This document shows positions 42,893-52,291 of a stretch of 64,000 nt of DNA, in pieces; positions within the stretch are counted from its first letter, which is position 1; each line of letters opens with the position of its first letter. The stretch spans positions 1 through 64,000 of the forward strand of contig CAZARD010000006.1 in assembly GCA_964487505.1 (NCBI GenBank), written 5' to 3'. This DNA is from JAFDVJ01 sp964487505. GTDB lineage: Bacteria; Acidobacteriota; Blastocatellia; Pyrinomonadales; Pyrinomonadaceae. The notes beneath the pieces were generated by a model. That model was not told the origin of the DNA, did not search any database, and worked only from the letters and a program-made list of their open reading frames with translations. The position numbers and the translations under genes are program-made.

Positions 42893-43024
42893 TCCGGGAG
42901 AAAGGCCGTTCTTAGCGCAGTATCGGATGAATCCGATTTTCTGTTCGTACGCTTTTTCTGAGACACGTTGCCAGACATCCGAATTCCGAATCCCAGATAC
43001 AAGGTACTGATGCGGCGTTTCATC

Positions 43025-43054
43025 TTGACAATTAATCTATTTAATGATTAGAGT
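43025..43054 (+). promoter_or_regulatory. MarR gene promoter with embedded dyad
   Basis: TTGACA at 43025-43030, then a poor -10 (tagagt, 43049-43054). A dyad taatc-tatttaat-gatta (43033-43050) sits between the two hexamers. Placement and half-sites are typical of a MarR operator, so the regulator at 43064 probably represses itself here. Confidence 0.6.
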
Positions 43055-43063
43055 ACCTAACTA

Positions 43064-43594
43064 ATGAAAGACACGAACGGGAATGATGCGACGGTCGAGG
43101 AGACCCTCGTTCTGACCTTCTTTGATATCGCGAATCTGTTGAGCAAGCTCGGCGAAGAGGTCGCCGGCAGCGCCGGATTGACGACGCAGCAATGGCTCGT
43201 GCTTCTGCAGATCGCGGGCGATCCCAATTTTCCGATCCCGGCACATGCGCCGATGCGGCGGTCGGGTGTCGGCGTCATGGCTTCCGAGATCGCGCTCGAG
43301 CGCGGGGTCTCGCGCGCCAGCGTCAGCGTCCTGATCTCGCAGCTCTTGAAGCGCGGACTGATCCGCCAGGAAGAGGAAGCCGGCGATCGCCGTCGCAAGC
43401 GTCTTTTTCTGACCAACGCCGGGCAAGAGACCGTCGAATCGCTCGACGCCGCCCGTCGACTTTCGAACCGAGAGCTATTTGCGGATCTCGGTCCCGAAGA
43501 ACTCGAGGTCCTGCTCGATTCGCTCAGGAAATGCCTCGGACGGCTCTGGCTAGCCGGAAACCGAGGCGCGCGTTCGGCCGGATCCGCTTCGTAA
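43064..43594 (+). CDS. MarR family transcriptional regulator
   Basis: This 176-residue protein has a MarR winged helix. The recognition-helix region is ASEIALERGVSRASVSVLISQLLKRGLI, and the wing is RQEEEAGDRRRKRLFLT. The N-terminal dimer helix starts VLTFFDIANLLSKLG. MarR proteins usually sense small aromatic or phenolic compounds. The downstream molybdoenzyme (43695) resembles a phenol transhydroxylase, so it is the likely target. A dyad in the promoter suggests autoregulation. Confidence 0.85.
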   Translation: MKDTNGNDATVEETLVLTFFDIANLLSKLGEEVAGSAGLTTQQWLVLLQIAGDPNFPIPAHAPMRRSGVGVMASEIALERGVSRASVSVLISQLLKRGLIRQEEEAGDRRRKRLFLTNAGQETVESLDAARRLSNRELFADLGPEELEVLLDSLRKCLGRLWLAGNRGARSAGSAS

Positions 43595-43694
43595 CACGAA
43601 CGTTTTGATCAATGGTCGGTCCGATCCGACGAATCGACGACCGACTCTTGCCCTGTCCGGCATCTTTCCGGATGCCGCCTTTTGGAGGTCGAAA

Positions 43695-46649
43695 ATGAAT
43701 CTGTCGGTTCTTTTGTGGGGAATACCGCAAGCGATGCGTTTGGCGGCGCGGGTGTATCCCAAGTACGCGGAGCGTCTGAAGGAACGCGATCTTGTCGCGC
43801 AGATCCGATTGCGCGATCAACCGGTCGGCCGCTGGATCAAGCTCGAGAACGGCCGGATCTCATCCGAAAGCGGCATTCACGAACAACCGGATATCACCAT
43901 CGATTTCAAGAACAAGGCGATCGCAAAGAGTTTTCTGACGCCGCCGTTCGATCTGCTTGAGCGTATCGACGCGGCCAAGAACTTCAAGGTTGTGCTTCAC
44001 GGTCCCGACGATCTCGCCGTCTGGTTTTCGCGGACGCTCGCGCAGCTCGAATCGATAACCTGGAAATACGGTACCGACGTCGGCAACGGCGTCACGCGAT
44101 ACACGAGCGGCACCAACGGCGGCCCGATCTTCGTTTACGTCAAAGACGGAAAGGTGTTGCGCACGACGCCGATGGACTTTGACGAGTCGGACGCCGCGCC
44201 TTGGTCGATTAAGGCACGCGGCAAGACATTCACACCCGCCCGGCGGACCTCGCTGGCCGCGCACGGGATGTGCCAGAAGTCGATGCTCTACTCGAAGGGA
44301 CGGCTTCTCTATCCGATGAAACGCGTCGATTTCGATCCGAACGGCGAACGCAATCCGCAGAACCGGGGAAAATCCGAATTTGAAAGGATCGGCTGGGACG
44401 AGGCGCTCGAGATCGTGGCGAACGAAATCAAGCGCGCCAAGGCGTCGGGTCCGGGGGCGATCGCCGTCGATCACGGCTCGCATCATCAATGGGGAAATCT
44501 CGGCCATTATCTGAGCGCGTTCAACCGCTTCTGGAACTTGATCGGCGTGACGAAACTGATGCACAGTCCGGACAGCTGGGAGGGCTGGTTCTGGGGCGCG
44601 ATGCATCATTGGGGAAACAGTCTCAGGCTTGGCTGCCCGGAATTCTACGGAACGGTCGAGGACTGCCTGAAAGAGGCCGAGATGATCGTCTTCTGGTCGA
44701 GCGATCCGGACACGACCTACGGCTACGAGGGCGCGCAACGGCGTGAATGGGCGAAGCAGCTCGGGATCAAGATGGTCCACATCGACCCGTATCTGAACCA
44801 CACCGCGGCCCACGTCGGCGGCAAATGGATCTCGCCGCGGCCCGGCACAGATCCGGCTCTGGCGCAGGCGATCTGCCACGTCTGGATCACCGAAGGCCTC
44901 TACGATCAAGAGTTCGTGTCAAAGCGAACGACCGGTTTCGACGAATGGAAAGCATACGTCCTCGGCGAAAGCGACGGCGTCGCCAAAACGCCCGAGTGGC
45001 AGGAACCCGAAACAGGCGTTCCCGCCCGCGACGTGCGGGCGCTCGCCCGCGAGTGGGGCAAGAGGAAAACGTATCTCGGCGCCGGAAGCTGGGGGTGCGG
45101 GGTCGGCGGCGCGGGCCGTACCGCGACCGGTATGCAATGGGCGCGGATGATGACGATCCTCGCGGCGATGCAGGGCTGGGGACGTCCCGGCGTCAACTTC
45201 GGAAATCTGCAGTTCGGATCGCCCCTCGACTTCAACTTCTACTTTCCGGGCTACGGCGAAGGCAGTTTTTCCGGCGATCTCGCGTTCAGCGCGAACTCGG
45301 CCAATAACTACCAGCGGATGCCGCACATCGTGACGATGAGCACGGTTCGCCAGTCGATCCCGCGGATCTGGTTTCCGGAAGCGATCACCGAAGGCCGCGC
45401 CCAGGGCTATATCACCGACGTTTCATCAGTGCAGGGCCAGTTCTTCCCGTTCTTCTATCCTTCGCCGGGCCACGCGCGTGTCGAGATGCTCTACAAGTAC
45501 GGCAGCCAGCTTTTCGGAACGATGGTCGCCGGCAACCGATGGGCGCGCGCCTACCAGCACGAGAGCCTGAAGTTCATTGTCAACCAGTCGGTCTGGAAGG
45601 AGGGCGAAACTCCGTTCTCCGATATCATCCTGCCGGCCTGCACGGTTTTCGAGAAATGGGATATCGGCGAGTGGTACAACGTCGGCGCCGGATACGTCCA
45701 CCATATGTATTCGATGAACAATCATCGGGTGATCTCTCTGCAGCACAAATGCATCGAGCCGCTCGGCGAATCGAAGTCGGATTACGAGATCTTTCTCGCG
45801 GTCGCCGAAAAGCTCGGTCTCGGCTCGGTGTATTCCGAAGGCGGCACGTCTGAACTCGACTGGTGCAAACGGGTGTTTGAGTCGTCGGATCTTTCGAAAC
45901 ATATTTCTTGGCGGCAATTCCTGCAAAAAGGCTACTTCGTCGTTCCGGCCGATCCCGAGCCGGCCCGCGCGCCGGTCGCCAATCGTTGGTACTACGAAGG
46001 CCGCAAAAAGGACACGCCCGAACCCTATCCGCTTCCGTCGGATTATGTCGGCGGATATCTGGAAGGACTTCAGACACATTCCGGGAAGTTCGAGTTTGTC
46101 GCAGAATCGCTCAAAAAGATCGACGACCCGGACCGTCCGCCGCTGAATCGATACATTCCGTCGTACGAGGATCCGTCGCGCAATCCGGAACTGGCCGACT
46201 TCCCGCTCAAACTCCAGACATCCCATACGCGGTACGCCTATCACGTGATGGGCGACGACGAGGGCAGCAGCCTCAATGATGTACGCGAGCATCGCGTTCT
46301 GAAAGACGGCCAATACTACCTCGTCGCGCGCCTGAGCAAGAAGGACGCCGACGAGCGCGGCATCGAGGACGACGACCTGATCCGGCTTTGGAACCGCCGC
46401 GCGTCGGTCGTCTGCGCGGCACAGGTCACCGAACGGATCAGGCCCGGTGTCGTCAGCACGTATTCGGGATCGGCGCGTTACAAGCCCGTCGGCGAGCCCG
46501 GCCGTTCGACCGATCTTGGCGGTTGCGTCAATATGCTCAATCCGAAGGAATCAATAACGAAGAAAGGCCACGGCATCAAGCCGAACGCGGTTTTGATCCA
46601 GGTCGAAAAATGGACCGGCGTCGATACGTGGGAGCCGATGGAGGACTGA
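43695..46649 (+). CDS. Molybdopterin oxidoreductase, transhydroxylase-like, with SCP2-like N-domain
   Basis: This 984-residue protein starts at ATG 43695 behind GGAGG. Residues ~1-130 look like an SCP2 lipid-binding domain (RLRDQPVGRWIKLENGRI, then QPDITIDFKNKAIAKSF). Residues ~150-984 form a bis-MGD molybdoenzyme of the pyrogallol transhydroxylase type: RRTSLAAHGMCQKSMLYSKG at the start, then HGSHHQWGN, HSPDSWEGWFWGAMHHWG and FWSSDPDTTYGYEG. No N-terminal 4Fe-4S Cys cluster is seen, as in that family. The Ser in SPDSWEGW is the likely Mo ligand by analogy. With the next gene it forms the two-subunit enzyme. Substrate is probably a polyphenol, but unproven. Confidence 0.85.
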   Translation: MNLSVLLWGIPQAMRLAARVYPKYAERLKERDLVAQIRLRDQPVGRWIKLENGRISSESGIHEQPDITIDFKNKAIAKSFLTPPFDLLERIDAAKNFKVVLHGPDDLAVWFSRTLAQLESITWKYGTDVGNGVTRYTSGTNGGPIFVYVKDGKVLRTTPMDFDESDAAPWSIKARGKTFTPARRTSLAAHGMCQKSMLYSKGRLLYPMKRVDFDPNGERNPQNRGKSEFERIGWDEALEIVANEIKRAKASGPGAIAVDHGSHHQWGNLGHYLSAFNRFWNLIGVTKLMHSPDSWEGWFWGAMHHWGNSLRLGCPEFYGTVEDCLKEAEMIVFWSSDPDTTYGYEGAQRREWAKQLGIKMVHIDPYLNHTAAHVGGKWISPRPGTDPALAQAICHVWITEGLYDQEFVSKRTTGFDEWKAYVLGESDGVAKTPEWQEPETGVPARDVRALAREWGKRKTYLGAGSWGCGVGGAGRTATGMQWARMMTILAAMQGWGRPGVNFGNLQFGSPLDFNFYFPGYGEGSFSGDLAFSANSANNYQRMPHIVTMSTVRQSIPRIWFPEAITEGRAQGYITDVSSVQGQFFPFFYPSPGHARVEMLYKYGSQLFGTMVAGNRWARAYQHESLKFIVNQSVWKEGETPFSDIILPACTVFEKWDIGEWYNVGAGYVHHMYSMNNHRVISLQHKCIEPLGESKSDYEIFLAVAEKLGLGSVYSEGGTSELDWCKRVFESSDLSKHISWRQFLQKGYFVVPADPEPARAPVANRWYYEGRKKDTPEPYPLPSDYVGGYLEGLQTHSGKFEFVAESLKKIDDPDRPPLNRYIPSYEDPSRNPELADFPLKLQTSHTRYAYHVMGDDEGSSLNDVREHRVLKDGQYYLVARLSKKDADERGIEDDDLIRLWNRRASVVCAAQVTERIRPGVVSTYSGSARYKPVGEPGRSTDLGGCVNMLNPKESITKKGHGIKPNAVLIQVEKWTGVDTWEPMED

Positions 46650-46650
46650 T

Positions 46651-47490
46651 ATGGCAAAGAAATGGAACCTGATCGTCGATGTCGAACGTTGCGATAATTG
46701 CCGGCTCTGCTTTCTTGCGGTAAAGGACGAGTACATCGGCAACGATTTTCCGGGCGTTTCCGCGGCCCAGCCCGCGCAGGGTCACAACTGGCTCGAGATC
46801 CGCCGCAAGGAACGCGGGACGTACCCGATCGTCGAGGCGCGGTTCCTGCCGGTGATGTGCAATCACTGCGACGACGCGCCGTGCATAACGGCCGCCCGCG
46901 ACGGCGCGGTGCGCAAACGGCCGGATGGGGTCGTCGTCATCGATCCGCAGAAGTCGAAGGGCCAGCGGCAGATCGCCGACGCTTGTCCATACGGCGCGGT
47001 TTCCTGGAACGAAGAGAATGACATCCCGCAGGCGTGGCCGTTCGACGCGCACTTGCTCGACGAGGGCTGGAAACGAACGCGGCTCGAACAGGCTTGTCCG
47101 ATGGACGTGTTCAGAACGATAAAGGTCGAGGACGACGAGATGCGGCGGATTCAGAGCGATGAGAAGCTCGAGGTTCTCGGCCCCGAACTCGGAACAAAAC
47201 CGCGGGTCTACTACAAGAACCTGCACCTGATCAACAAATGCTTCGTCGCCGGCACGGTCGTGCATCAGGTCAACGGGATCGAGGAATGCGCGGCGGACGT
47301 TGAGATCGTACTTGAGCACGACGGGCGCGAGATCGCGCGGACGCGTACCGATATCTTCGGAGAATTCAAGATCGACGGGCTCGAGCCCGAAAGCGGCGGG
47401 TACAGGATCAGATCTGCTTCAGGCGCCGAGATTGCTCTGGACCTCACGATCGGGACCGAGAGCATCTATCTCGGCGTTATCGGAGGTTAG
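46651..47490 (+). CDS. Iron-sulfur subunit of the transhydroxylase-like molybdoenzyme
   Basis: This 279-residue protein starts one base after the large-subunit stop, behind GGAGG. It has Cys clusters for about three 4Fe-4S centres: C14/C17/C20 in VERCDNCRLC, then CNHCDDAPC, then ACPYGAV and ACPMDVF, with NKC further on. The last ~75 residues form a Cna/transthyretin-like barrel (HQVNGIEECAADVEIVLEHD), as in the small subunit of pyrogallol transhydroxylase. Electron or redox partner role is inferred from that enzyme. No Tat signal is present, so the complex is cytoplasmic. Confidence 0.88.
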   Translation: MAKKWNLIVDVERCDNCRLCFLAVKDEYIGNDFPGVSAAQPAQGHNWLEIRRKERGTYPIVEARFLPVMCNHCDDAPCITAARDGAVRKRPDGVVVIDPQKSKGQRQIADACPYGAVSWNEENDIPQAWPFDAHLLDEGWKRTRLEQACPMDVFRTIKVEDDEMRRIQSDEKLEVLGPELGTKPRVYYKNLHLINKCFVAGTVVHQVNGIEECAADVEIVLEHDGREIARTRTDIFGEFKIDGLEPESGGYRIRSASGAEIALDLTIGTESIYLGVIGG

Positions 47491-47599
47491 GGGCGGCGAT
47501 GCGAAATCACATTTGGGATTTCCCATATCGCCCGCCGTCAGTGATGCGCACAACAGGCAACCTTCGCCCGCAAAGGGCCGAGCGAAATCCGAAATCGCT

Positions 47600-48085
47600 T
47601 CACCAGCTTTTTCGCTTCCTGAACGCCTTGACGACCATATCGCGGCGCATTTTCGGGAGATGGTCGATGAAGAGCTTTCCGTCGCAATGGTCGGTCTCGT
47701 GCTGGAACGCGCGGGCGGCATAGCCTTCGGCCTCACGCTCGAACCATTCGCCACGCTCGTTCTGCGCGCGGAGCTTTGCCCGCATCGCGCGCTTGACCAC
47801 CGCCGGGACCTTTCCGACCGAAAGACAGCCTTCCTGGCCCGACTGTTCGCCATCGACCTCGATTATCTCGGGGTTCGCGGCGATCAGCTTGATGCCATCG
47901 CAATCCATCACGAACAAGCGCAGGTTCAGACCGATCTGCGGGGCCGCGAGACCGACGCCCTCGGCATCGTACATCGTCTCGAACATATCGGCACAAAGCG
48001 CGGCGAGCTCGTCGTCAAACTTTTCTACGGGCTTTCCGACCACACCAAGGACAGCGGCGGGATACTCTGTGATCTTCCGTTTCAT
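47600..48085 (-). CDS. def: Peptide deformylase
   Basis: This 161-residue protein has the three deformylase motifs: GVGLAAPQIG near residue 46, QEGCLSVG near 90 and QHETDHCDGKLF near 130. The Cys and two His bind the metal and the Glu is catalytic. It removes the formyl group from nascent proteins. ATG 48085 gives the usual length; a longer frame runs back through intergenic repeats. A perfect 25-base inverted repeat starts 2 bases upstream of the start codon, which could affect translation. Confidence 0.95.
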   Translation of the reverse strand: MKRKITEYPAAVLGVVGKPVEKFDDELAALCADMFETMYDAEGVGLAAPQIGLNLRLFVMDCDGIKLIAANPEIIEVDGEQSGQEGCLSVGKVPAVVKRAMRAKLRAQNERGEWFEREAEGYAARAFQHETDHCDGKLFIDHLPKMRRDMVVKAFRKRKSW

Positions 48086-48087
48086 TC

Positions 48088-48147
48088 GATTTTGGATTTT
48101 GGATTTTGGATTCCGGACCAGCAATCCAAAATCCAAAATCCAAAATC
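48088..48147. repeat. 25-base perfect inverted repeat of gattttg units
   Basis: The left arm (48088-48112) and right arm (48123-48147) are exact reverse complements made of three 'gattttg' units plus a flank, with a 10-base loop. It separates the def start codon from the zinc-ribbon gene. As RNA it would fold just before the def start. Confidence 0.8.
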
Positions 48148-48150
48148 GGA

Positions 48151-48360
48151 TTATCTTGGAATGACTCCACGGCGCGAACTGCGATGGAAGTCGCGCTTGG
48201 CGAAAAACTTCTTCTCGCTCCGCATCTCGCATTCCCAACAAACGACGCGGCCTTCGTTCGTGGGGGAAATGAAGACGAGGTAGGTATCGGTCTCGCGGTC
48301 GCATTCCGCGCATCGGGCCAGCGGCTTTGCGGTCAGTTTAGGATCAAACGTTTCGATCAT
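48151..48360 (-). CDS. Small zinc-ribbon-like protein
   Basis: This 69-residue protein has two Cys pairs, CAEC near residue 17 and CWEC near 40, which could bind one zinc. ATG 48360 is preceded by GAGGA and overlaps the stop of the upstream GT-C gene by ATGA. It is basic and rich in Arg. Function is unknown. It ends the leftward polysaccharide gene cluster. Confidence 0.6.
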   Translation of the reverse strand: MIETFDPKLTAKPLARCAECDRETDTYLVFISPTNEGRVVCWECEMRSEKKFFAKRDFHRSSRRGVIPR

Positions 48361-49904
48361 CTTATCTTCCTCAGCAGACGTACTTTCTCCAGATAGAACT
48401 CTTTTTCGATGACAATAGTGTAATTCTGACCGACGAAATTCTCCAATGGAACGCACGAGTCTTGGACGGCGCATTTCTCGTTCGTCACGAGCCAGATCTC
48501 GTCGGCATCAGGCGGGATCTCGCCGATGATGAACTCGGTCTGGCGACGCCACGCGTCGGCCGTTCCAGCCGGGGCCTCGATCTCCCAATCGAAGAACTTT
48601 TCGTCGGGCAAGATCCGGTTCGCGCCACGATAGTGATACGGCAGGGCGAGCGCGTCGAAGGTCGTGAAGACGATTATCGGCTGCCCGGGACGCTCATTCG
48701 CCGCGATGAAGGCCCCGACCCGCGCCCAATCGCCGCGTTTCGCAAGCTGGGGATAAAGCGCTTGGACGGAATACGCAAAAAGCGCCAGCCAGATGACCGC
48801 GAACACCGGCGCGATCCGCCGCGGGACGAGCCGCGCGGACAAAACACCGGCGAACAGGACGACCGGCGCGAAGATCACCGAAGCGTGGCGGATCGCGACA
48901 TAGACCTCGCCGAGCAAAAGGTACGCGACGAAGAAGAATACGAGCACGACCGGGACCGCGACGGCGAGCGCTGCCAGTTTTCGCTCGAGCAACTCGCGCC
49001 GCCGGCGCACGACGACGGCGATAAGCACGATCAGCGCGAAACGCACGACCCAGACCCGAATCAGCGATAAGGTCGAGATCTGCTCCGGCGGAAAGATCTC
49101 GGTCGGGACCGTGAACGTCAGCAACGTGTTCCAAATGACCTGAAGACCGATGATGACGCTGCGTTCGGACTGAAACGCGACGGTGTTCGCCGCGAATTGC
49201 GACCGGACGGCAAAAACCAGCGGCGCGAAGCAGATCGCGACGACAAGCATCGTCAGAAAATACGCTCGCGCCGCGCGCCATCGTCCGGTCGCGACCAGCG
49301 CCGCGAAGAACGCCGCCAACAGGAATCCGAGATAGTAGTTCGAATAGAGCCCGACGACGCTGACCGCGCAGAATCTCGCCGCCGCGCGGATCGGCACCGC
49401 ATCTTCCGATTCAAAGAAGTCGCGGAAGAAAAGATCTGCAAGAAGCAGCGACAACGCGATCACGAGCGCGTAGACCCGGATCTCGAGGCTCGCCCAAATG
49501 AGAAACGGATGGAGCGCGAAAAAGAAAGTCAGAAAAAACGCGGCCCGGTCGGATACGAACCGCCGCGCGAGTTTGAAGAACAACGCGATCCCGGCGACCG
49601 CGCAGATCACCGAGAAGAGGCGGGCAAAGAACACCGAGGAGCTGATCAAACGCCACGCACTCAGGACCCAGAAGTAGAGCGGCGCCTGTTTCTCGTCGGC
49701 GAGCGTGTTCCGGAGCGCGAAACCGATCCCGCGTTCGGTCGAATAGAGGGTCGAAGCCTCGTCGGCCCAAATATTTAGAACATAGGCCAAAGGGACGGCG
49801 ATGAGAATGTGGAGAATGATCGGCAAAAGCAGCGCCGCGTGCCCGGCCTTGCCGACCAGATCTGCCCGACCGTTTGTGTGTTCCGTTTCGACCATTGAAG
49901 ACAT
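48357..49904 (-). CDS. GT-C membrane glycosyltransferase, ArnT/PMT-like
   Basis: This 515-residue protein has about 11-12 transmembrane helices. The first loop has NIWADEASTLYSTERG, with the Asp-Glu pair expected in GT-C enzymes of the GT39/GT83 type. A periplasmic soluble tail follows (about residues 385-515). Such enzymes take sugar from a polyprenyl phosphate donor in the periplasm. The start at 49904 or 49895 follows the methyltransferase stop by a few bases. The cluster also holds a DPPR-type UbiA protein, which could make such a donor. Confidence 0.8.
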   Translation of the reverse strand: MSSMVETEHTNGRADLVGKAGHAALLLPIILHILIAVPLAYVLNIWADEASTLYSTERGIGFALRNTLADEKQAPLYFWVLSAWRLISSSVFFARLFSVICAVAGIALFFKLARRFVSDRAAFFLTFFFALHPFLIWASLEIRVYALVIALSLLLADLFFRDFFESEDAVPIRAAARFCAVSVVGLYSNYYLGFLLAAFFAALVATGRWRAARAYFLTMLVVAICFAPLVFAVRSQFAANTVAFQSERSVIIGLQVIWNTLLTFTVPTEIFPPEQISTLSLIRVWVVRFALIVLIAVVVRRRRELLERKLAALAVAVPVVLVFFFVAYLLLGEVYVAIRHASVIFAPVVLFAGVLSARLVPRRIAPVFAVIWLALFAYSVQALYPQLAKRGDWARVGAFIAANERPGQPIIVFTTFDALALPYHYRGANRILPDEKFFDWEIEAPAGTADAWRRQTEFIIGEIPPDADEIWLVTNEKCAVQDSCVPLENFVGQNYTIVIEKEFYLEKVRLLRKIR

Positions 49905-49907
49905 TCG

Positions 49908-50753
49908 CTACTCGATGCGCTTTCGGTACGCGGCCCAAAAAAGGTCCTCGCTCGGATAAGGAAAATTGATGCCTTCGGGGATCAGCTTCAGCAGACGGCT
50001 GTCGCCGATCCGATACCGGAGAAGAGAACGCGCGTGAGCTCCCGATATCTTTTTCGACGGCCGGCCGCCTCCGATCCGATCGAACCCGTTCGTTGCCAGG
50101 AATTCGTCGAGCCTTTTCTCCGTGTAGAATTGAAGCACGCTGGGCGGGCTGTATTCGTGCCAGTTCCGGCCGAACAGCCGCGCCGACAACGAGCCGCGGT
50201 TCCACGTCTCGATCAACAACACGCCCCCATCTTCGAGCAGATCGCGGGCCTTCGAGAACGCGGCGAGCGGATCGTAGAAATGCGCCGCGACCTGGATCAT
50301 CGAGATCAGATCGAACTTGTCCTTCGACCGGAATTGTTCGAACGATCCGCGCGAAATATGAAGGCCGAGCGCCTTGGCGCCGAACTTCGCCATCTCGGAG
50401 TTCGGTTCGAGACCGGTGCCCTTCCATCCGGAATCGATAAAACCGCGGAGAATGAAGCCGGCCGCCGCGCCGACGTCAAGCATTGTCCCAGGTCCGACAC
50501 CGAGTTTTTCGAGCTTCGCGGCGTACCAACGGCCGCGTTTGTTCAGCATTTCGCCTTCGGCGAGGTAATCGGCATAACCCGCTCCGCCGCCCGAGAAATA
50601 ATCGTCGCCGTAAACTTGCGCGACGTGGGCTTCGCCCGCTTCGATCGCAGTGAAGCGGTGGCCGCAATCAACGCAATCGCGCAGATCGAACCCCTTCGCC
50701 GTGAAAGCGAATTTTGATCCGGAGCCGCAGAGTGGACAGGTTTCTCGTTTCAC
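49908..50753 (-). CDS. SAM-dependent methyltransferase with zinc-ribbon start
   Basis: This 281-residue protein starts at GTG 50753, in a GTGA overlap with the upstream gene. The N-terminus has a zinc ribbon (TCPLCGS then CVDCGHRF). A class I methyltransferase core follows, with MLDVGAAAGFILRGF as the SAM-binding loop and SMIQVAAHFYDP later. This matches the methyltransferase family found in surface-glycan clusters. The acceptor is probably a sugar in the polymer made here. Confidence 0.85.
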   Translation of the reverse strand: MKRETCPLCGSGSKFAFTAKGFDLRDCVDCGHRFTAIEAGEAHVAQVYGDDYFSGGGAGYADYLAEGEMLNKRGRWYAAKLEKLGVGPGTMLDVGAAAGFILRGFIDSGWKGTGLEPNSEMAKFGAKALGLHISRGSFEQFRSKDKFDLISMIQVAAHFYDPLAAFSKARDLLEDGGVLLIETWNRGSLSARLFGRNWHEYSPPSVLQFYTEKRLDEFLATNGFDRIGGGRPSKKISGAHARSLLRYRIGDSRLLKLIPEGINFPYPSEDLFWAAYRKRIE

Positions 50754-52291
50754 GGAATAGCGATCGGGCGCGGGTCGGTCAGATCGAAGACGACGAACTC
50801 GCCGCATTCGGCGACGACCGGATAGAGGTCCCTCAGTTGGGACTCGAAGCCCGGCTTCTGATCCAGATAATGTCGCTGCGCGACGAAATAGCGGGCGCCG
50901 TCGTTCGCGAACGCGCGCACGCGTGTCGCCGACTGTTCTTCAACGCAGATGTTAAAGCCTTTGCGCTCAAGCCAATAGAACATAAACGACGCGTTGTAGG
51001 CAACCGCGTAGCCGTCCGGGTCGAGGCACCGGTCACCCGAAACAAGGATCGGTCCGGGCTTCGCCAATTTCGGCCCGATATAGCGGGCGCAGGCGAAGCT
51101 CGCGTCGGGCGAGCGGTTTTCGAGAATCCTCGCCCGGATCTTCAGCGCGTCGAATGCGAAAACCAGAAGGGCGACAAAACCGATCAACGCCATCGAGGCG
51201 ACACGCGCGGCGTTCGCCGTTACGGACCGCGAACTGAAGCCGTCGGCGAATCGGCCCGCAAAGGCCGAGGTCTCGCGAATCCCGGCCCCGAACAAAATAG
51301 CCACCGGCGCGACCGAGAAGATGTGGTAATACGCGGCCCAGTCGTCGGCGGAAGTCCTCGCCGCGGCGACGTAGAAAAGAAAACATGCGCCGAGCCAAAC
51401 GAGCGCATCGGCGACCGGGCGTTCCCGGATCGCGCGGACGATCGCGATCGCTCCGACCGCCAGCCCGCCCACCGACCAGACCCAAACGATCTCGTTCAGC
51501 GCGATCCCCTTGACGAAATACGGGTTCGTCAGAAAATCGGGGCCGATCCAATGATATTCGTTCGAGACGCCGAGCGAGTTTCCGTAGGTCGTCCAAAAGC
51601 CCTTGGCGTGAGCGTACCAGAGCGCCGCCGGAACGAGAGATGCCGCCGCGAATGCCCAGACCCGCCAGCGCGCGAAGGCGCGCAGACCGTAACGCCGGAC
51701 AAGCAGGAAAACGAAGAAAATACCGATATGCGCGGCCGTCGCCTTTGCCAGCAACGCCAGCGCAGTCAGCGACGCGGCGGCGAGAAGATCGCGGTCGCGC
51801 CCCGATTCGATCCAATCGCGAAAACAAACGGCCGCGCTGATGTAGAAAACCAGCATCAGCCCTTCGGGTTGGATCGATGTCGAAAACTCGACGATCAGCG
51901 GGTTGAACGCGAAGAATGCAAACGCGGCGACGAGCGGAAATCCGTCGAGATAGCCGCGCGTGAGCCGCAGAAAAAGAAGCAGCGTGACGATCGAGAATCC
52001 GAACGCCAGAAATCGGCCCAGACGGTCATCGACGCCGAACGCCTTGTGCGACAACGCGATCGCGAACGGATAAAGCGGGAATTCCATCTCGACAAATCCG
52101 GGCGTATTCCCGCGCCAATCGATTCGCGGATAAAGGATGTTCATCGACTCGGAGGCAAAATTGCGCGCGACGGCGCCGACATCCGATTCCCGCCACGAGG
52201 CGCGGTCGATCGGCCGCGCGACATCCGCCAACCGGACCGCGGCCCCGATCGCGAAGATCACGAAAATGGCGATGCGCAGCGGTTTTGTCAC
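50750..52291 (-). CDS. GT-C membrane glycosyltransferase
   Basis: This 513-residue protein has about 12 transmembrane helices. The first periplasmic loop has ASWRESDVGAVARNF, with the acidic residue expected at the GT-C active site, then PRIDWRGNTPGFVEMEFPLYP. It starts at GTG 52291 in a GTGA overlap with the UbiA gene. It is the second polyprenyl-phosphate-sugar-dependent transferase of the cluster. The soluble C-terminal part is short. Confidence 0.8.
   Translation of the reverse strand: MTKPLRIAIFVIFAIGAAVRLADVARPIDRASWRESDVGAVARNFASESMNILYPRIDWRGNTPGFVEMEFPLYPFAIALSHKAFGVDDRLGRFLAFGFSIVTLLLFLRLTRGYLDGFPLVAAFAFFAFNPLIVEFSTSIQPEGLMLVFYISAAVCFRDWIESGRDRDLLAAASLTALALLAKATAAHIGIFFVFLLVRRYGLRAFARWRVWAFAAASLVPAALWYAHAKGFWTTYGNSLGVSNEYHWIGPDFLTNPYFVKGIALNEIVWVWSVGGLAVGAIAIVRAIRERPVADALVWLGACFLFYVAAARTSADDWAAYYHIFSVAPVAILFGAGIRETSAFAGRFADGFSSRSVTANAARVASMALIGFVALLVFAFDALKIRARILENRSPDASFACARYIGPKLAKPGPILVSGDRCLDPDGYAVAYNASFMFYWLERKGFNICVEEQSATRVRAFANDGARYFVAQRHYLDQKPGFESQLRDLYPVVAECGEFVVFDLTDPRPIAIP

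Noticed and set aside
46576..47319. An antisense frame in the Fe-S subunit gene
   Set aside because: The + strand has Cys motifs and tight coupling to the large subunit.
48462..49070. A 202-codon + strand frame in the other GT-C gene
   Set aside because: Same kind of charged shadow; no start signal.
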